Assembly (NCBI GenBank): GCA_029979325.1
Contig: JAPOHS010000008.1
Span: 1 to 29,740, forward strand
DNA from: Pseudomonadota bacterium
GTDB lineage: Bacteria > Pseudomonadota > Gammaproteobacteria > UBA11654
DNA length: 29,740 nt
Direction: 5' to 3'
The position numbers and the translations under genes are program-made. Each line of letters starts with the position of its first letter. Within the stretch, counting starts at the first letter, position 1. Below the pieces are notes generated by a model. That model had not been told where the DNA came from and did not search any database. It worked only from the letters and a program-made list of their open reading frames with translations. Shown here piece after piece: positions 9,398-17,750 of the stretch.

Positions 9398-10135
9398 TTA
9401 GGGTTTTATCTTCTTTCTTAAGTCGCTGGCTCTTCTGTATTTCGGCTCATAATTGAGACTCTTATCTAAATAATCGAGAGACATTTCATTGTTTTTTTCA
9501 AGATATGCAATATTACCTAAATGGAAATGGGTGATTGCCTCCATCAAAGGGTCCTGATTGCTTTCTTTTTCATTTAATAGCTGGAGAACAATGGATAGAT
9601 TTTTCTTGGCATTTTTTTTGCTCGCACCTGCAAATGCAGGTCTCGTATAATCTCCAATTCCTTTGATGAGGTAAACGAAAGGATTTTTATCATCAGCCTC
9701 CAATGCCCTTTCCATCATTTGCCCTGATTTTATTCCGTGACTTGCTGCCTTAAAAAAGTTGCTCTCTGCACTGAAGCCATAACATGCAGAGAGTAATGCA
9801 AATAATTCTGCTTGGTAGTTGACAGCTTCTGCAGCAATATCAGACCTAGATATGCACAAAGCACTGAACTTCTTTTTCTGTTTCTTGGATGATAAATCAG
9901 ATATCAAAAACTCATGGAATAATATTTGTAAATCTAATTCTTCCATTTGAGAATTTTTTGCTTCATCAACGAGACTGCTATGCATCATGATGAGCTCATT
10001 GGTATTGCTCTCTAAATAGCTTTTCAACCCCTTTTTTATCACTTCAGATTGCAATGGATCAGCTTGTGCAAAATTTGATATTGTGCAAAGCAATAAAATA
10101 GAGAACAGTTTTTTTACTTTAGACATTAAAATCAT
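9398..10135 (-). CDS. Secreted TPR-containing protein of unknown function
   Basis: I do not recognise a named family. The protein (245 aa, or 242 from the second ATG at 10126) starts with a clear Sec signal peptide: SKVKKLFSILLLCTISNFAQA followed by DPLQ, so it is probably periplasmic. The mature part is helical. The C terminus (ITHFHLGNIAYLEKNNEMSLDYLDKSLNYEP, in two pieces ITHFHLGNIAYLEK and NEMSLDYLDKSLNYEP) looks like a tetratricopeptide repeat, and the segment around residues 140-180 (GQMMERALEADDKNPFVYLI) is a second candidate. It probably scaffolds protein contacts. It is a single gene convergent with aconitase and divergent from tatD; the 46-base divergent region has overlapping TATACT/TACAAT-like hexamers. 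No functional link to neighbours is evident. Confidence 0.75.
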   Translation of the reverse strand: MILMSKVKKLFSILLLCTISNFAQADPLQSEVIKKGLKSYLESNTNELIMMHSSLVDEAKNSQMEELDLQILFHEFLISDLSSKKQKKKFSALCISRSDIAAEAVNYQAELFALLSACYGFSAESNFFKAASHGIKSGQMMERALEADDKNPFVYLIKGIGDYTRPAFAGASKKNAKKNLSIVLQLLNEKESNQDPLMEAITHFHLGNIAYLEKNNEMSLDYLDKSLNYEPKYRRASDLRKKIKP

Positions 10136-10154
10136 AGCTGCTGTATTGTATCAG

Positions 10155-10172
10155 TATAATAATTTGATGAGG
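10155..10172 (+). promoter_or_regulatory. -10 element and ribosome binding site of tatD
   Basis: A perfect TATAAT at 10155-10160 is followed by GAGGA at 10168-10172, ten bases before the tatD ATG at 10182. If this is the -10 element the transcript leader is very short, about 15 bases. No good -35 hexamer is seen at the expected distance. Confidence 0.35.
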
Positions 10173-10181
10173 ATCTAAAAT

Positions 10182-10970
10182 ATGAGCATCAGTTACATTG
10201 ACATTGGAGTCAATCTTCTGGATGAGTCTTTTAACAAGGATTTAGATGAGGTCTTAGATCGGTCATTTGGAACAAATGTTAATATACTTATCAACACGTC
10301 TTCCTCAATTGAGGAAGCAAAAAGATCGCTTGATTTAACGGAAAGATATCCATCAAAAATTTATACGACAGCAGGCATTCATCCTCACAATGCTTCGATG
10401 GCTGATGAGCAACTTAAATCAAATCTACTAGAAATCATAAAAAATAAGTCCGTTGTTGCAATCGGTGAATGTGGTCTAGATTATTTTAGAAATTTTAGTC
10501 CAAAAGAAAAACAGCTTTCAGTCTTTAAAACACACCTAGAGGCAGCAAAAGAAACTGGGTTACCATTATTTCTGCATCAAAGGGATGCCCATGAAGATTT
10601 CTTAAATTGCCTAAATGATATGCTTGATGCACCTATACTTGGAGTTGCACATTGCTTTACAGGAAATGCTGATCAAATGAAGACATATCTTGACATGGGA
10701 CTATACATTGGAATCACCGGTTGGATATGTGATGAAAGAAGGAATGATGAATTAATTCAAGCAGTCAAACAATTGCCACTGGATAGGGTTTTGATAGAGA
10801 CAGATTCACCTTATTTGATTCCAAGATCATTAAAGAAATCTAGAAGGAATGAACCCATGCATTTGCCTGTTATTGCAGAAAAGCTTGCTGCAGAAATGGG
10901 TATTGGACCCTCTGCTCTGGTGGCACATACTGTGTCAAATTCAATGAAATTATTTAATCTATCAAACTAA
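10182..10970 (+). CDS. tatD: TatD family metal-dependent DNase
   Basis: TatD is a cytoplasmic TIM-barrel metallohydrolase with 3'-5' exonuclease activity on DNA and RNA, linked to repair of oxidative damage. The 262-residue sequence follows E. coli TatD (260) closely. The N-terminal motif is DIGVNL, characteristic of TatD proper (YcfH and YjjV have DxHxH). The metal ligand regions are AGIHPHNAS, AIGECGLDY, FLHQRDAHE, AHCFTGN and IETDSPYL. ITGWICDERR and SRRNEPMHLP are further TatD-specific segments. It is monocistronic on the plus strand. Its last 9 bases overlap the end of the convergent thrC. The older name refers only to gene position in E. coli; there are no tat genes here. Confidence 0.93.
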   Translation: MSISYIDIGVNLLDESFNKDLDEVLDRSFGTNVNILINTSSSIEEAKRSLDLTERYPSKIYTTAGIHPHNASMADEQLKSNLLEIIKNKSVVAIGECGLDYFRNFSPKEKQLSVFKTHLEAAKETGLPLFLHQRDAHEDFLNCLNDMLDAPILGVAHCFTGNADQMKTYLDMGLYIGITGWICDERRNDELIQAVKQLPLDRVLIETDSPYLIPRSLKKSRRNEPMHLPVIAEKLAAEMGIGPSALVAHTVSNSMKLFNLSN

Positions 10971-12257
10971 AAATTGCTTGAGAGAATTAAAATCTGAATC
11001 TATCTCAGTGAATGCAGATTCTTTTTCAAGAATCATCATTAAGTTATTTGGCACTTCAATACTTTCGTGAATAATCGGCTCAACAATATTTTCAAATTTT
11101 GCTGGATGAGCGGTGGAAACAATAACCCAGTGGTGATCTTTGTTTTCTATTTTCTCCAAAGAATCATATGCCTTAAAGGCAGTTGCGGTATGAGGACAAA
11201 TCACCAGATTTGATTTCCTGAATTGTTGCTCAATTTGCTCAATGATTTCATCGTCATTGACAGAAATGCAATCCATCTCACGACTCAACTGCTTCTGATC
11301 ATTATAGAGTGAAAAGAATCTCTCCATATTACTGGGATTACCCACATCCATCGCTGATGCGTGAGTCGGGATGGATGGCGATGGTATCCATTCACCTGTT
11401 TTAGAAAAATTATAAATTGTTCGATTTGAATTTGTTGCAAATAAGATTTTCTCAATTGGAAAACCCATCTCTCTAGCTATGAAGCATGCAAATGAATTGC
11501 CCATATTCCCAGTGGGAATAATGAAACTGGATGATTCTCCAGAATCACGGTAATGAATCATACTAGACCAAGCATAATAAGTTGCTTGAGGAAGGAGTCT
11601 TCCAATATTAATACTATTGGCTGATGCAAGACTTGTCCGTATTGAAGGCTGATGGGTAAACGCTTCTTTCACCAATCTTTGACAATCATCAAACTCTCCT
11701 TCGACGGCAAGTGATGTCACATTGCCCCCCCAGCAGGTCAATTGTTTCTGCTGCCTAGGAGAAACCTTATTTTTTGGAAAAAGCATTATGACATTAAAGC
11801 CTTCAAGCTCATAAAAAGCTGATGCAACCGCCCCTCCGGTATCGCCAGAGGTTGCAACCAATATTGTTCTCTTCACATCTTTTTCTTTGCGTTGAATTTC
11901 AGCAGAACATTGAGCCAGAAATCTTGCGCCAAAATCTTTAAATGCTGCAGTCGGGCCATGGTACAACTCGAGCATTGAAAGCGCTGCTGATTCATTATCG
12001 ATGCTTCTTAAGCGAACGGGAAAGTTGAATGATTGCTTGATAATTCTATCCAAGGATTCTTCTAGTGTGGAGCCAATAAAATATGGGTAAAGCATGTTAC
12101 TCGAAAAAGACGCATAGTCATCTAATTCCATGAAATCGTTTTGATCGATTTTGGGGATTGTATTAGGCAAATATAGACCGCCATCATCAGCAGTTCCACT
12201 GAGTAATGCTTCCTCAATGGTGACTTTATTTAGGGTTCTTGTGCTAATGTATTGCAT
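10962..12257 (-). CDS. thrC: Threonine synthase
   Basis: ThrC is the PLP enzyme that converts O-phospho-L-homoserine and water to threonine and phosphate. From the ATG at 12257 it is 431 aa (E. coli 428). The PLP-binding lysine is Lys107 in ELYHGPTAAFKDFGARF, the same residue number as in the E. coli enzyme. ATSGDTGGAVASAF and PTGNMGNSFA form the cofactor phosphate and substrate loops, and the N terminus MQYISTRTLN fits the family. A GTG at 12302 would add 15 residues but lies inside thrA, so I reject it. The start is 4 bases past the thrA stop, so the pair is surely co-transcribed. thrB is missing from the position it holds in E. coli. Confidence 0.96.
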   Translation of the reverse strand: MQYISTRTLNKVTIEEALLSGTADDGGLYLPNTIPKIDQNDFMELDDYASFSSNMLYPYFIGSTLEESLDRIIKQSFNFPVRLRSIDNESAALSMLELYHGPTAAFKDFGARFLAQCSAEIQRKEKDVKRTILVATSGDTGGAVASAFYELEGFNVIMLFPKNKVSPRQQKQLTCWGGNVTSLAVEGEFDDCQRLVKEAFTHQPSIRTSLASANSINIGRLLPQATYYAWSSMIHYRDSGESSSFIIPTGNMGNSFACFIAREMGFPIEKILFATNSNRTIYNFSKTGEWIPSPSIPTHASAMDVGNPSNMERFFSLYNDQKQLSREMDCISVNDDEIIEQIEQQFRKSNLVICPHTATAFKAYDSLEKIENKDHHWVIVSTAHPAKFENIVEPIIHESIEVPNNLMMILEKESAFTEIDSDFNSLKQFLV

Positions 12258-12261
12258 GAAA

Positions 12262-14706
12262 TCATCGTATCCTAGCAATGGATAAGAGATCAAAGAAAAC
12301 ACCCGATGCGGTCACCTCTCTTCCTGCCCCTGGACCTCTGAGAACAAGGGGATACTCAGTGTAATAATCTGAATGAATTGCGATAATATTCTCAGTTCCT
12401 TTTAAGCCAAAGAAAGGATGGTCATCTGACAAATTGATCAAACTGACCGAAGCATTCCCTTTTTCATCGAGTTGGGCGACATATGCCAGTTTTTCGTTAT
12501 TTTTCCTTGCGTCCAAATATCTATCTCTCATTTTTTCATCTTGAGATTTCATTGCTTCTAGATATTCATTCACTGACAAAGATATATGATCTCGATCCAC
12601 CAAAGACTCAACATTGATATCTTCTACATTCAGATCAAGACACATTTCTCTTGCCAAAATTACCAATTTCCTTGCCACATCCATTCCAGAAAGATCATCC
12701 CTCGGGTCAGGCTCAGTAAAGCCTTGTTGAAGTGCTTCATTTACCAGTTTTGAAAATGGAATACTGTCATCAAAAGTATTAAAAAGGTAAGCCAAAGTTC
12801 CTGAAAAAATGCCTTCAATCTTTCTCACTTTATCCGATGATGATGCAATATCAGAAACTGATTTTATAAATGGGAGCGCTGCTCCTGCTGTGGTTTCATA
12901 TAAGAAATCCACATCATTTGAAATCTTTGATTTCATGATAGAGTGATATCTTTCAATCTCACCACTGAGACCTTTCTTATTCGCCGTCACTATACTGATC
13001 TCATTTTCAAATATTTTCTTATAGAGATCTGGCGTTTTGTCAGATGCAGAAGTATCGACTATGATGCGTTTAGAAGCCGATTTCCTTATCATGTGATTGA
13101 TCAATTCATCTGTATCAGCCTGATCCATTGATTCATTTTTATCAGAGACGCCTTTTGCAGCTTCAAGGTCAATGTTTCCATCTTTCAGCATCATCTTTTT
13201 ACTGTTGGTTATTCCAACGATATCCAATGAAATATTCTCTCTCTTAAATATTTCTTTTCTTTCGTTTAAGATTTGCTGATGAAGCTCCTGGCCAATGGAT
13301 CCATAACCCAATATTGCTATTGAAACCTGACTGCTTGAACTAAAAAATGCATCGTGTACAAAAGATGTCGCCCGGTTCATTTCCTCACTTTTAATCACCA
13401 CTGAAATATTCTTCTCTGAAGAACCCTGAGCAATTGCAATCACATTTGTCTGTGACGATGAAATTGCATTAAAAAATCTAGCTGCAATACCCTTGGTTCC
13501 AGTCATTCCAGACCCAACAATGGCAAGAATGCTACAATCTTCTTCTATCTGAATTTTATTTAAATTGTCATTGGCAAAATCACTTTTAAACTCTTGTTGG
13601 ATCAAATCTGCTGCTTTTTGGGCATCTCTTTCTCGAACAGCAAAACAAATACTGTGCTCAGAACTGGCTTGAGAAATCAACACGACTGAAATGTTTGCTT
13701 CTTGAAGAACATTTCCTAATCTATTGACAATTCCTGGAACACCAATCATCCCTGTTCCCTCTATATTCACAAGAGCTATTCCCTTTATTGTTGTGATTCC
13801 TTTGACGGCACGTATGTTTTTTATTTCAGATGAGATACAAGTTCCCTGAGAGTGGGGATTAAATGTATTCCTGATATATAAAGGCATATCTTTACGCATC
13901 AACGGTGCCATGGTTTTTGGGTGAATCACCTCGGCACCAAAGTATGACAGTTCTACCGCTTCCTCATAAGTCATTTGCTCTATAATCCTAGCTTTTGCTA
14001 CCACTCTTGGATCGCCGGTCAATACACCATCAACATCTGTCCAAATAGTGACTGATTTTGCTTCAGACAATGACCCTATTATGGATGCCGAATAGTCACT
14101 TCCATTTCGACCTAGATTAGTTGGATTGCCATCCTCATCTGAGGCAATAAAACCACCCATAATGACTTTCCCAGTCAAGCCTTCAATGCAATCTATGAAA
14201 GCTTTTTTGGACATTGACCAATGCACATTTGCACCCATTTCTTGATTCTCTATGGTCAAAAATTCCATGGGATTCAACCATGAGGTCTGAACTTCACCGA
14301 GTGAGTCCAAATAAGCATTCAGTAACTTCGATGACCAAATCTCACCAAAACCGAGTATTGGATTGTCTTCAACATTGACAGAGATGTAATCAAACTGATC
14401 TGCAAGTTGTTTTATCGTATTGATATCTTCTTTAAATGCATCCTCCAGACTGAGCTGATTAGATTCACCATTGAGTAAATCCTTTATGGTGGATGAATAG
14501 CGAGTTTCAATTTCTTCAAGTAATTTTGAGTCTTTTGTTTGAGAAAATTTTAATAGATCATCGGTCATACCACCCATGGCTGAAACAACCACAATGAGGT
14601 TGTCTGAGTCACTATTCGTGATCAGGTTAGCCACTTGTTTGAGTGCATCAGCATTCTTCATGCTGGTGCCTCCAAATTTATATACTTGCCATTCTTTTTG
14701 GCTCAT
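12262..14706 (-). CDS. thrA: Bifunctional aspartokinase / homoserine dehydrogenase
   Basis: The fused enzyme performs the first and third steps of the aspartate pathway: aspartate to aspartyl phosphate, and aspartate semialdehyde to homoserine. Length is 814 aa (E. coli ThrA 820). The kinase domain has KFGGTSM (10-16), GFGEIWSS, GRNGSDYSA (199-207) and TDVDGVLTGDPR (223-234). A pair of ACT domains follows at about 308-460. The homoserine dehydrogenase Rossmann motif GYGSIGQ is at 467-473, and the catalytic segment GFTEPDPRDDLSGMDVARK is present near the C terminus. The ACT domains imply allosteric control, probably by threonine by family analogy. ThrA and MetL are not perfectly distinguishable by eye, but adjacency to thrC favours thrA. 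Confidence 0.94.
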   Translation of the reverse strand: MSQKEWQVYKFGGTSMKNADALKQVANLITNSDSDNLIVVVSAMGGMTDDLLKFSQTKDSKLLEEIETRYSSTIKDLLNGESNQLSLEDAFKEDINTIKQLADQFDYISVNVEDNPILGFGEIWSSKLLNAYLDSLGEVQTSWLNPMEFLTIENQEMGANVHWSMSKKAFIDCIEGLTGKVIMGGFIASDEDGNPTNLGRNGSDYSASIIGSLSEAKSVTIWTDVDGVLTGDPRVVAKARIIEQMTYEEAVELSYFGAEVIHPKTMAPLMRKDMPLYIRNTFNPHSQGTCISSEIKNIRAVKGITTIKGIALVNIEGTGMIGVPGIVNRLGNVLQEANISVVLISQASSEHSICFAVRERDAQKAADLIQQEFKSDFANDNLNKIQIEEDCSILAIVGSGMTGTKGIAARFFNAISSSQTNVIAIAQGSSEKNISVVIKSEEMNRATSFVHDAFFSSSSQVSIAILGYGSIGQELHQQILNERKEIFKRENISLDIVGITNSKKMMLKDGNIDLEAAKGVSDKNESMDQADTDELINHMIRKSASKRIIVDTSASDKTPDLYKKIFENEISIVTANKKGLSGEIERYHSIMKSKISNDVDFLYETTAGAALPFIKSVSDIASSSDKVRKIEGIFSGTLAYLFNTFDDSIPFSKLVNEALQQGFTEPDPRDDLSGMDVARKLVILAREMCLDLNVEDINVESLVDRDHISLSVNEYLEAMKSQDEKMRDRYLDARKNNEKLAYVAQLDEKGNASVSLINLSDDHPFFGLKGTENIIAIHSDYYTEYPLVLRGPGAGREVTASGVFFDLLSIARIR

Positions 14707-14836
14707 CCGAAATATTCCCGAAGATTTTTACTGTTATAAAAAGTCGCCCATGATAACCTTTTCCGATAAATTATCATAATTATCAATGAGTTTGATGAAA
14801 CATATCTATAAAAGTCATTGATAGAATAAAAAGGTT

Positions 14837-15673
14837 ATGAAACTGAAGAAAAAAGATTTTAATGAATGGAAAAATAAATCCATCACATTATTGGGTATGT
14901 CTGGTGTTGGAAAAACTACGCTTGCGAACAAGTTACCCAAATCAAAATGGTTTCACTATTCAGGAGACTACCGCATAGGAACAAAATATCTTGAAGAACC
15001 CATATTGGATAATATAAAGGAAAAGGCAATGAATGTGCCTTTCCTTGCAGAACTTTTAAAATCAGACTCCATCTATATTTCAAGCAATATCACCGTTGAA
15101 AACTTGATGCCCATCTCATCTTTTTTAGGAAAAATAGGCGATCCGAGCAAAGGTGGCTTGAGCAAAGATGAATTTTTAAGGAGACAGCAACTTCATATGG
15201 ATGCAGAAATGAAGGCCATGCGAGACGTTCCTGAATTCATAGAGAAATCTCAAAGAATTTATAACTATGATCACTTCATCAATGATGCAGGTGGAAGCAT
15301 ATGTGAATTGTATGGCACAGAGTCAATGGATACTCTTGTTGAGAATACCCTCATCCTATACATTGAAGCAGATTCTGCCATTAGGGATGAGCTAATCAAT
15401 AGGGCGATAGAAAATCCAAAGCCCATGTTCTATACCGAAGATTTTCTCGACGAACATTTAGAGATTTATGCTTCTGAAAAAGGAGTTCATGAAACAGAAA
15501 TGGATCCTGATGACTTTGTTCGATGGGTTTTTCCAAAACTACTGGATTATCGAAAAGACAAATATGAAAAGATTGCAAATGAGTATGGCTATAGAGTCAG
15601 TGCAACCGATATTGCGAATATCAATGATGAGAAGGAATTTCTCCAACTCATTCAACACTCCATTGAGTCTTAA
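14837..15673 (+). CDS. P-loop NTPase/kinase-like protein of unknown function
   Basis: I do not recognise a characterised family. The 278-residue protein begins with a basic segment and a strand leading into a clean Walker A motif, GMSGVGKTT (20-28), followed by SGDYRIG (42-48), arranged as in small-molecule kinases such as the shikimate or gluconate kinase group. A conserved-looking NDAGGS lies at 149-154. The C-terminal half is charged and helical (DPDDFVRWVFPKLLDYRKDKY in two parts DPDDFVRWVF and LLDYRKDKY). No membrane segment or signal is seen, so it should be cytosolic. A small-molecule kinase or GTPase-like regulator are both possible. It is first in a triad: only 3 bases separate it from the dehalogenase gene. 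It is divergent from thrA across 130 bases. Confidence 0.8.
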   Translation: MKLKKKDFNEWKNKSITLLGMSGVGKTTLANKLPKSKWFHYSGDYRIGTKYLEEPILDNIKEKAMNVPFLAELLKSDSIYISSNITVENLMPISSFLGKIGDPSKGGLSKDEFLRRQQLHMDAEMKAMRDVPEFIEKSQRIYNYDHFINDAGGSICELYGTESMDTLVENTLILYIEADSAIRDELINRAIENPKPMFYTEDFLDEHLEIYASEKGVHETEMDPDDFVRWVFPKLLDYRKDKYEKIANEYGYRVSATDIANINDEKEFLQLIQHSIES

Positions 15674-15676
15674 ATC

Positions 15677-16561
15677 ATGAAGAAGATCAATGTAAATGGC
15701 AAAAATATTGCCTATGACCAAACAGGTCAGGGTCAACCGATTGTATTTCTTCATGGAAATCCTACCTCGTCTTATCTGTGGCGAAATATTGTCCCTCATC
15801 TTGAATCGGTAGCCTCTTGTTATGTTTTCGATCTCATAGGAATGGGTGAGTCAGATAAGTTGGATGACGTAGGACCTGCTTCTTATGGGTTTGAAGAACA
15901 TTTTGAATACCTCGATAAGGCAATCAATAAAGTGGTTACCGGTGATAAAATCACACTGGTGGTTCATGATTGGGGCTCTGCACTTGGTTTTCACTGGGCA
16001 TTTAAAAACCAAGATCGGGTGAAAGGCATCACTTACATGGAAGGAGTCGTCAAAGAATTGAATTGGGGGGAGTGGAATGAGCAAAGTCGTGGCCTCTTTC
16101 AGGCTTTGAGATCAGATGCTGGTGAGGAATTGATTCTAGAAAAAAATATTTTTATCGAAAAAATTCTAACCGGTTCAATCATCAGAAAGCTTAAGGATGA
16201 TGAATTGGAAAAATATAGAGAGCCATTCATTAACCCAGGAGAGGATCGAAGACCAATGCTCACCTGGCCCAGACAAATCCCTATTGAGGGAGAACCAGAA
16301 AATGTATGTAAAATAGTAAGTGAATATTCTGACTGGATGAGTGAAAATAATCTTCCTAAACTCTTTATCAATGCAGAACCCGGTGCAATCATTCAAGGAT
16401 CTGTTCGGGATTTCTGCAGAACTTGGAAAAATCAGAGTGAAATTACTGTCGATGGCATCCATTTCATTCAAGAGGATTCACCAAATGAGATAGGGACAGC
16501 AATTCTAAAGTGGTACAAAAAAATTAATAATGATGGGGGAATAAATGACGAGTGTGAATAA
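15677..16561 (+). CDS. Haloalkane dehalogenase, LinB/DhaA-like (HLD-II)
   Basis: This alpha/beta-hydrolase cleaves carbon-halogen bonds hydrolytically, giving an alcohol, halide and a proton, without cofactors. The 294-residue protein resembles Sphingobium LinB along its full length. All active-site residues are visible: nucleophile Asp98 and halide-binding Trp99 in VVHDWGSALGFHWA, second halide ligand Asn28 in HGNPTSSYLWRN, catalytic acid Glu122 in YMEG, and base His262 in IHFIQEDSPNEIG. FDLIGMGESDKLD and RRPMLTWPRQIPI are further subfamily marks. It should be an active enzyme; the natural substrate is unknown, and non-halogenated roles cannot be excluded. It sits between the P-loop gene and the CoA-transferase gene, overlapping the latter by 17 bases. 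Confidence 0.93.
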   Translation: MKKINVNGKNIAYDQTGQGQPIVFLHGNPTSSYLWRNIVPHLESVASCYVFDLIGMGESDKLDDVGPASYGFEEHFEYLDKAINKVVTGDKITLVVHDWGSALGFHWAFKNQDRVKGITYMEGVVKELNWGEWNEQSRGLFQALRSDAGEELILEKNIFIEKILTGSIIRKLKDDELEKYREPFINPGEDRRPMLTWPRQIPIEGEPENVCKIVSEYSDWMSENNLPKLFINAEPGAIIQGSVRDFCRTWKNQSEITVDGIHFIQEDSPNEIGTAILKWYKKINNDGGINDECE

Positions 16562-17750
16562 AAACAGACCTCTGGATGGTATGAGAGTAATTGAAATGGG
16601 GCAGCTTATTGCTGGGCCTTTCACAGGCAGTATTCTTGGATATTTTGGCGCTGAAGTCATCAAAATTGAGCCTCCCACAGGAGATCCTGTTAGGTATTGG
16701 CGCCTGACAGAAAACAATACCTCATATTGGTGGCACAGTGTTTCTAGAAATAAAAAATCGATTACACTCAACTTAAAATCCGATGAGGGAAGACAAATTG
16801 CTAAAGATCTCATATTAAAATCTGATGTACTGATTGAAAACTTCAAGCCAGGCACACTGGAGAAATGGGGAATGAGTCCGGATGAATTAAAAAAAGAAAA
16901 TCCTGGTTTAATTACTGCAAGAATATCAGGCTATGGTCAAACTGGGCCTCGCTCACACTTACCAGGTTACGCCTCTGTTTGCGAAGGCTTCGGCGGTTTC
17001 AGATACGTCAATGGTTTCCCAGATCGCCCTCCTGTTCGTCCAAATTTGAGTATTGGTGATACTTTGGCTGGACTGCATGCAGCTATGGGAGTAATGCTGG
17101 CATACATTCAAAGAGAGAAAGATCCTGAGAAAAAAGGCCAAGTGGTCGATGCTGCCATCTACGAGTCGGTATTTCAAATGATGGAAGCTGTTGTCCCAGA
17201 ATACTCTGGATGTGGAGCTGTTAGAGAACCATCAGGGTCAACCATTACTGGCATTGTGCCAACAAACACTTATGTCACTTCTGATGATAAACATGTCATC
17301 ATTGGTGGAAACGGAGACTCGATTTTCAAACGTTTGATGAATGCAATCGGTCGCCCTGACATGGCAGATGACTCAAGATATGAAAATAATATGGGCCGAG
17401 TTGAACATGAAAAAGTCATCGATGCAGCCATTGAAGAGTGGACAAGAAAACACACATCTGATGAAGTTCTCTCAACAATGGATGAGGTCTCGGTTCCAGC
17501 TGGGCCTATATATAGCGTTGAAGACATGATCAATGACGAACACTATATTGCAAGAGGAATGTTTCAAGAGGTGGAAGCCAATGGAAGAACATTACAAATT
17601 CCAGCAATGCTGCCTATTTTAACTGATACACCTGGAACCACAGAGTGGCCTGGTCCTGAATTAAGTGAGCACACCTCAGAAGTACTCGAAGAAATGCTCG
17701 GCAAAACTGCTGAAGAGATCGAACAATACAAATCAGATGGTGTTGTTTAA
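16545..17750 (+). CDS. CaiB/BaiF family (type III) CoA-transferase
   Basis: Family III CoA-transferases move CoA between organic acids via an aspartyl-CoA intermediate. The 401-residue length is standard. The N-terminal GMRVIEMGQLIAGPF and LGYFGAEVIKIEPP, the YWWHSVSRNKKSITLNL segment and DVLIENFKPGTLEKWG are family hallmarks. The likely catalytic Asp172 lies in SIGDTLAGLHA, matching the Asp of formyl-CoA transferase. The C-terminal part has VPAGPIYSVEDMINDEHY, also typical. Acid substrates cannot be read from sequence. A GGGGGA at 16535-16540 precedes the ATG. It is last in the triad with the dehalogenase. Its last 18 bases overlap the end of the convergent SDR-like gene. A coupled route from haloalkane through acid to acyl-CoA is inference. 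Confidence 0.92.
   Translation: MTSVNKNRPLDGMRVIEMGQLIAGPFTGSILGYFGAEVIKIEPPTGDPVRYWRLTENNTSYWWHSVSRNKKSITLNLKSDEGRQIAKDLILKSDVLIENFKPGTLEKWGMSPDELKKENPGLITARISGYGQTGPRSHLPGYASVCEGFGGFRYVNGFPDRPPVRPNLSIGDTLAGLHAAMGVMLAYIQREKDPEKKGQVVDAAIYESVFQMMEAVVPEYSGCGAVREPSGSTITGIVPTNTYVTSDDKHVIIGGNGDSIFKRLMNAIGRPDMADDSRYENNMGRVEHEKVIDAAIEEWTRKHTSDEVLSTMDEVSVPAGPIYSVEDMINDEHYIARGMFQEVEANGRTLQIPAMLPILTDTPGTTEWPGPELSEHTSEVLEEMLGKTAEEIEQYKSDGVV

Noticed and set aside
9380..9420. Intrinsic terminator between aconitase and the TPR gene
   Set aside because: The stops abut and no GC-rich hairpin with a T-run can be drawn there.
12258..12302. N-terminal extension of thrC from the GTG at 12302
   Set aside because: It lies inside thrA and adds 15 residues absent from the family; ATG at 12257 places the PLP lysine at 107 as in E. 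coli.
14703..14777. A 24-codon open frame upstream of thrA whose stop overlaps the thrA ATG, as a possible threonine leader peptide
   Set aside because: It has no run of Thr or Ile codons, no ribosome site and no terminator hairpin after it, so it lacks the marks of an attenuator.
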